Positions 62,787-64,000 of a DNA stretch of 64,000 nucleotides are shown here, piece by piece. This DNA is from an uncultured Psychroserpens sp. (lineage in GTDB: Bacteria; Bacteroidota; Bacteroidia; Flavobacteriales; Flavobacteriaceae). The notes below the pieces were generated by a model, which was given only the letters and a program-made list of their open reading frames with translations, searched no databases and was not told the DNA's origin. Where the stretch lies: the NCBI RefSeq assembly GCF_947500255.1, contig NZ_CANMRL010000007.1, positions 124,001 to 188,000 on the forward strand. The letters are read 5' to 3'. The translations under genes and the position numbers were made by a program. The stretch's first letter is position 1, and the number at the start of each line of letters is the position of its first letter.

Positions 62787-64000
62787 ATGAATAAAGATAT
62801 AGTAGAATTACACGAAGACGTTTCCGATTCACCTTTATACAGTGATGATTTAGCTCCTGTTCCTTCAAATCAACGTACTTGGAGTAAATGGCATTTAGCT
62901 GCTATTTGGGTTGGTATGGCTGTATGCATTCCTACCTACCTGTTAGCATCTTATATGATAAAAACGGGATTAAATTGGTATGAAGCTTTGATTATTATTG
63001 GTTTAGCTAATTTAATTATTACCATACCAATGGTGCTCAATGGTCACGCAGGAGTGAAGTATGGTGTACCGTTCCCAGTGATAGGTCGTGCTGCTTTTGG
63101 AACAAAAGGTGTCCATTTGGCTTCAGTAACTCGTGGTGTTATTGCTTGTGGTTGGTTTGGTGTTCAAACATGGATAGGAGGTTTGGCTATCTATGCTATT
63201 TTCAATGCTATAACTGGTTCTACAGGTGAGCTCGGATTGTCTATTGGTAAGTTTGTGGGCTTTGCTATATTTTGGTTTGTTAACATGTACTTCATCTGGA
63301 AAGGTACAGAAAGTATTAAATGGCTCGAAACCTATTCTGCACCAATACTCATCATAATGGGATTGATTCTGATTTATTGGAGTTATTCAAAGGCAGAAGG
63401 CTTTTCAGTAGTTTTGGATCAAAGTGTACAATTAGAAAAAACAGCAGCTACCATCACTGAAAAAGACGATAAGTTTTATCTTAATTTAAATGTTTTAAAA
63501 AGTAAAGAAGGTGCGCTAAAAGCTTCAGAGTATAATATCGTATCAGATAAAAGTTCAACTTGGGAAACATTTACTTCAAATCCTATTCTAATTCCTTCTG
63601 CTGAAAATATCCAAGTGCAATTTAGAAACAATGATGTTTTATCGAGTGTTGTAACTGCAAATGCAATTTCAGAAAACTCTGGGAGTAAATTGTGGAGTTA
63701 TTTACTGTGGCTTACTGCTATGGTGGGATTTTGGGCAACAATGTCAATTAGTATTGCAGATATTACACGCTATGCAGCAACGCAAAAAGACCAAATTGCA
63801 GGACAGTTTATTGGATTACCAGCAACAATGATGTTGTACTCTTTTGTTGGTATCTTCGTGACTTGCGCTGCAATCATTAATTTTAAAGAGATCTTAATTG
63901 CTGATGATGCGCCTTGGGATCCAGTGTCATTAATCGCAAAGTTTAAAAATCCAGTAGTTGTAATTGTAGCACAAGTTTTTATGATTATTGCAACCTTGAG
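62787..64000 (+). CDS. NCS1-family nucleobase/allantoin permease, cut by window edge
   Basis: An open frame starts at an ATG (62787) 19 bp after the hydrolase stop and runs off the right edge, at least 404 codons. NCS1 motifs are seen: NQRTWSKWHLAAIWVGMAVCIPTY near the start (WSKWHLAAIW), then GLNWYEALIIIGLAN, VPFPVIGRAAFG, ACGWFGVQTWIGG and later SISIADITRYA. Between about residues 200 and 300 it has an insertion of roughly 100 mainly polar residues that ordinary NCS1 proteins lack. Uracil, cytosine, allantoin or hydantoin are candidate substrates; the neighbourhood favours a pyrimidine. Confidence 0.88.
   Translation, partial: MNKDIVELHEDVSDSPLYSDDLAPVPSNQRTWSKWHLAAIWVGMAVCIPTYLLASYMIKTGLNWYEALIIIGLANLIITIPMVLNGHAGVKYGVPFPVIGRAAFGTKGVHLASVTRGVIACGWFGVQTWIGGLAIYAIFNAITGSTGELGLSIGKFVGFAIFWFVNMYFIWKGTESIKWLETYSAPILIIMGLILIYWSYSKAEGFSVVLDQSVQLEKTAATITEKDDKFYLNLNVLKSKEGALKASEYNIVSDKSSTWETFTSNPILIPSAENIQVQFRNNDVLSSVVTANAISENSGSKLWSYLLWLTAMVGFWATMSISIADITRYAATQKDQIAGQFIGLPATMMLYSFVGIFVTCAAIINFKEILIADDAPWDPVSLIAKFKNPVVVIVAQVFMIIATL

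Overview
The window reads as chromosome of a marine-type Flavobacteriaceae (Bacteroidota). The evidence is low GC, very many signal-peptide and lipoprotein genes, two proteins with type IX secretion C-terminal sorting tails, DUF5916 and DUF2911 proteins, LytS/LytTR two-component pairs, no Shine-Dalgarno pattern, and promoters of the Bacteroidota TAnnTTTG (-7) type. The species cannot be named from sequence alone. I saw no tRNA, rRNA, CRISPR array, insertion sequence or prophage.

Layout. 1-43 kb is an envelope/accessory region built from repeated modules. Four LytS-type histidine kinases lie on the minus strand: one cut by the left edge (1-472) and three complete with their LytTR regulators (7091-8820, 19970-21669, 35853-37623). 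Each kinase sits next to a plus-strand run of secreted proteins. Module 1 leads to 826-7086 (an FG-GAP type IX cargo, two SxxK serine hydrolases, small lipoproteins, a TlpA-like thioredoxin). Module 2 leads to 9044-16959 (exported DinB-like protein, DUF3108-like lipoprotein, alpha/beta hydrolase, erythromycin-esterase-like protein, S41 protease, propeller lipoprotein, AraC regulator). Module 3 leads to 21861-29005 (SMP-30-like propeller, Tat-exported repeat protein, DUF5916 barrel, DUF2911-TPR, TPR protein). Module 4 leads to 37810-41483 (SxxK hydrolase, ExbB-like protein, TonB-like lipoprotein, esterase). Between them lie lpdA, another SxxK hydrolase, a TPR lipoprotein and small unknowns.

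42-57 kb is mixed housekeeping: an ECF sigma factor with a 58-residue partner and a channel, S1/P1 nuclease, DEAD-box helicase, pabB, tilS, adenine deaminase, a CASTOR/POLLUX-type channel, a Ca2+/Na+ antiporter and two hydrolases. 57.9-64 kb looks like pyrimidine/beta-alanine catabolism: acylating semialdehyde dehydrogenase, class III aminotransferase, SxxK hydrolase, NCS1 permease (cut by the right edge).

The most interesting signal is regulatory. Between the kinases and their divergent operons are 10-bp half-sites repeated in the same direction at an exact 21-bp period, as expected for LytTR regulators. In front of each secreted operon the promoter-proximal half-site ends 27-29 bp before a TAnnTTT(G/A) element, although in one module the pairing is weak. 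Half-site sequence differs by module. This gives a testable wiring map: each LytS/LytTR pair controls itself and one secreted-hydrolase operon through a private version of the same promoter layout. All functions are inferred from sequence reading; nothing was searched against a database.
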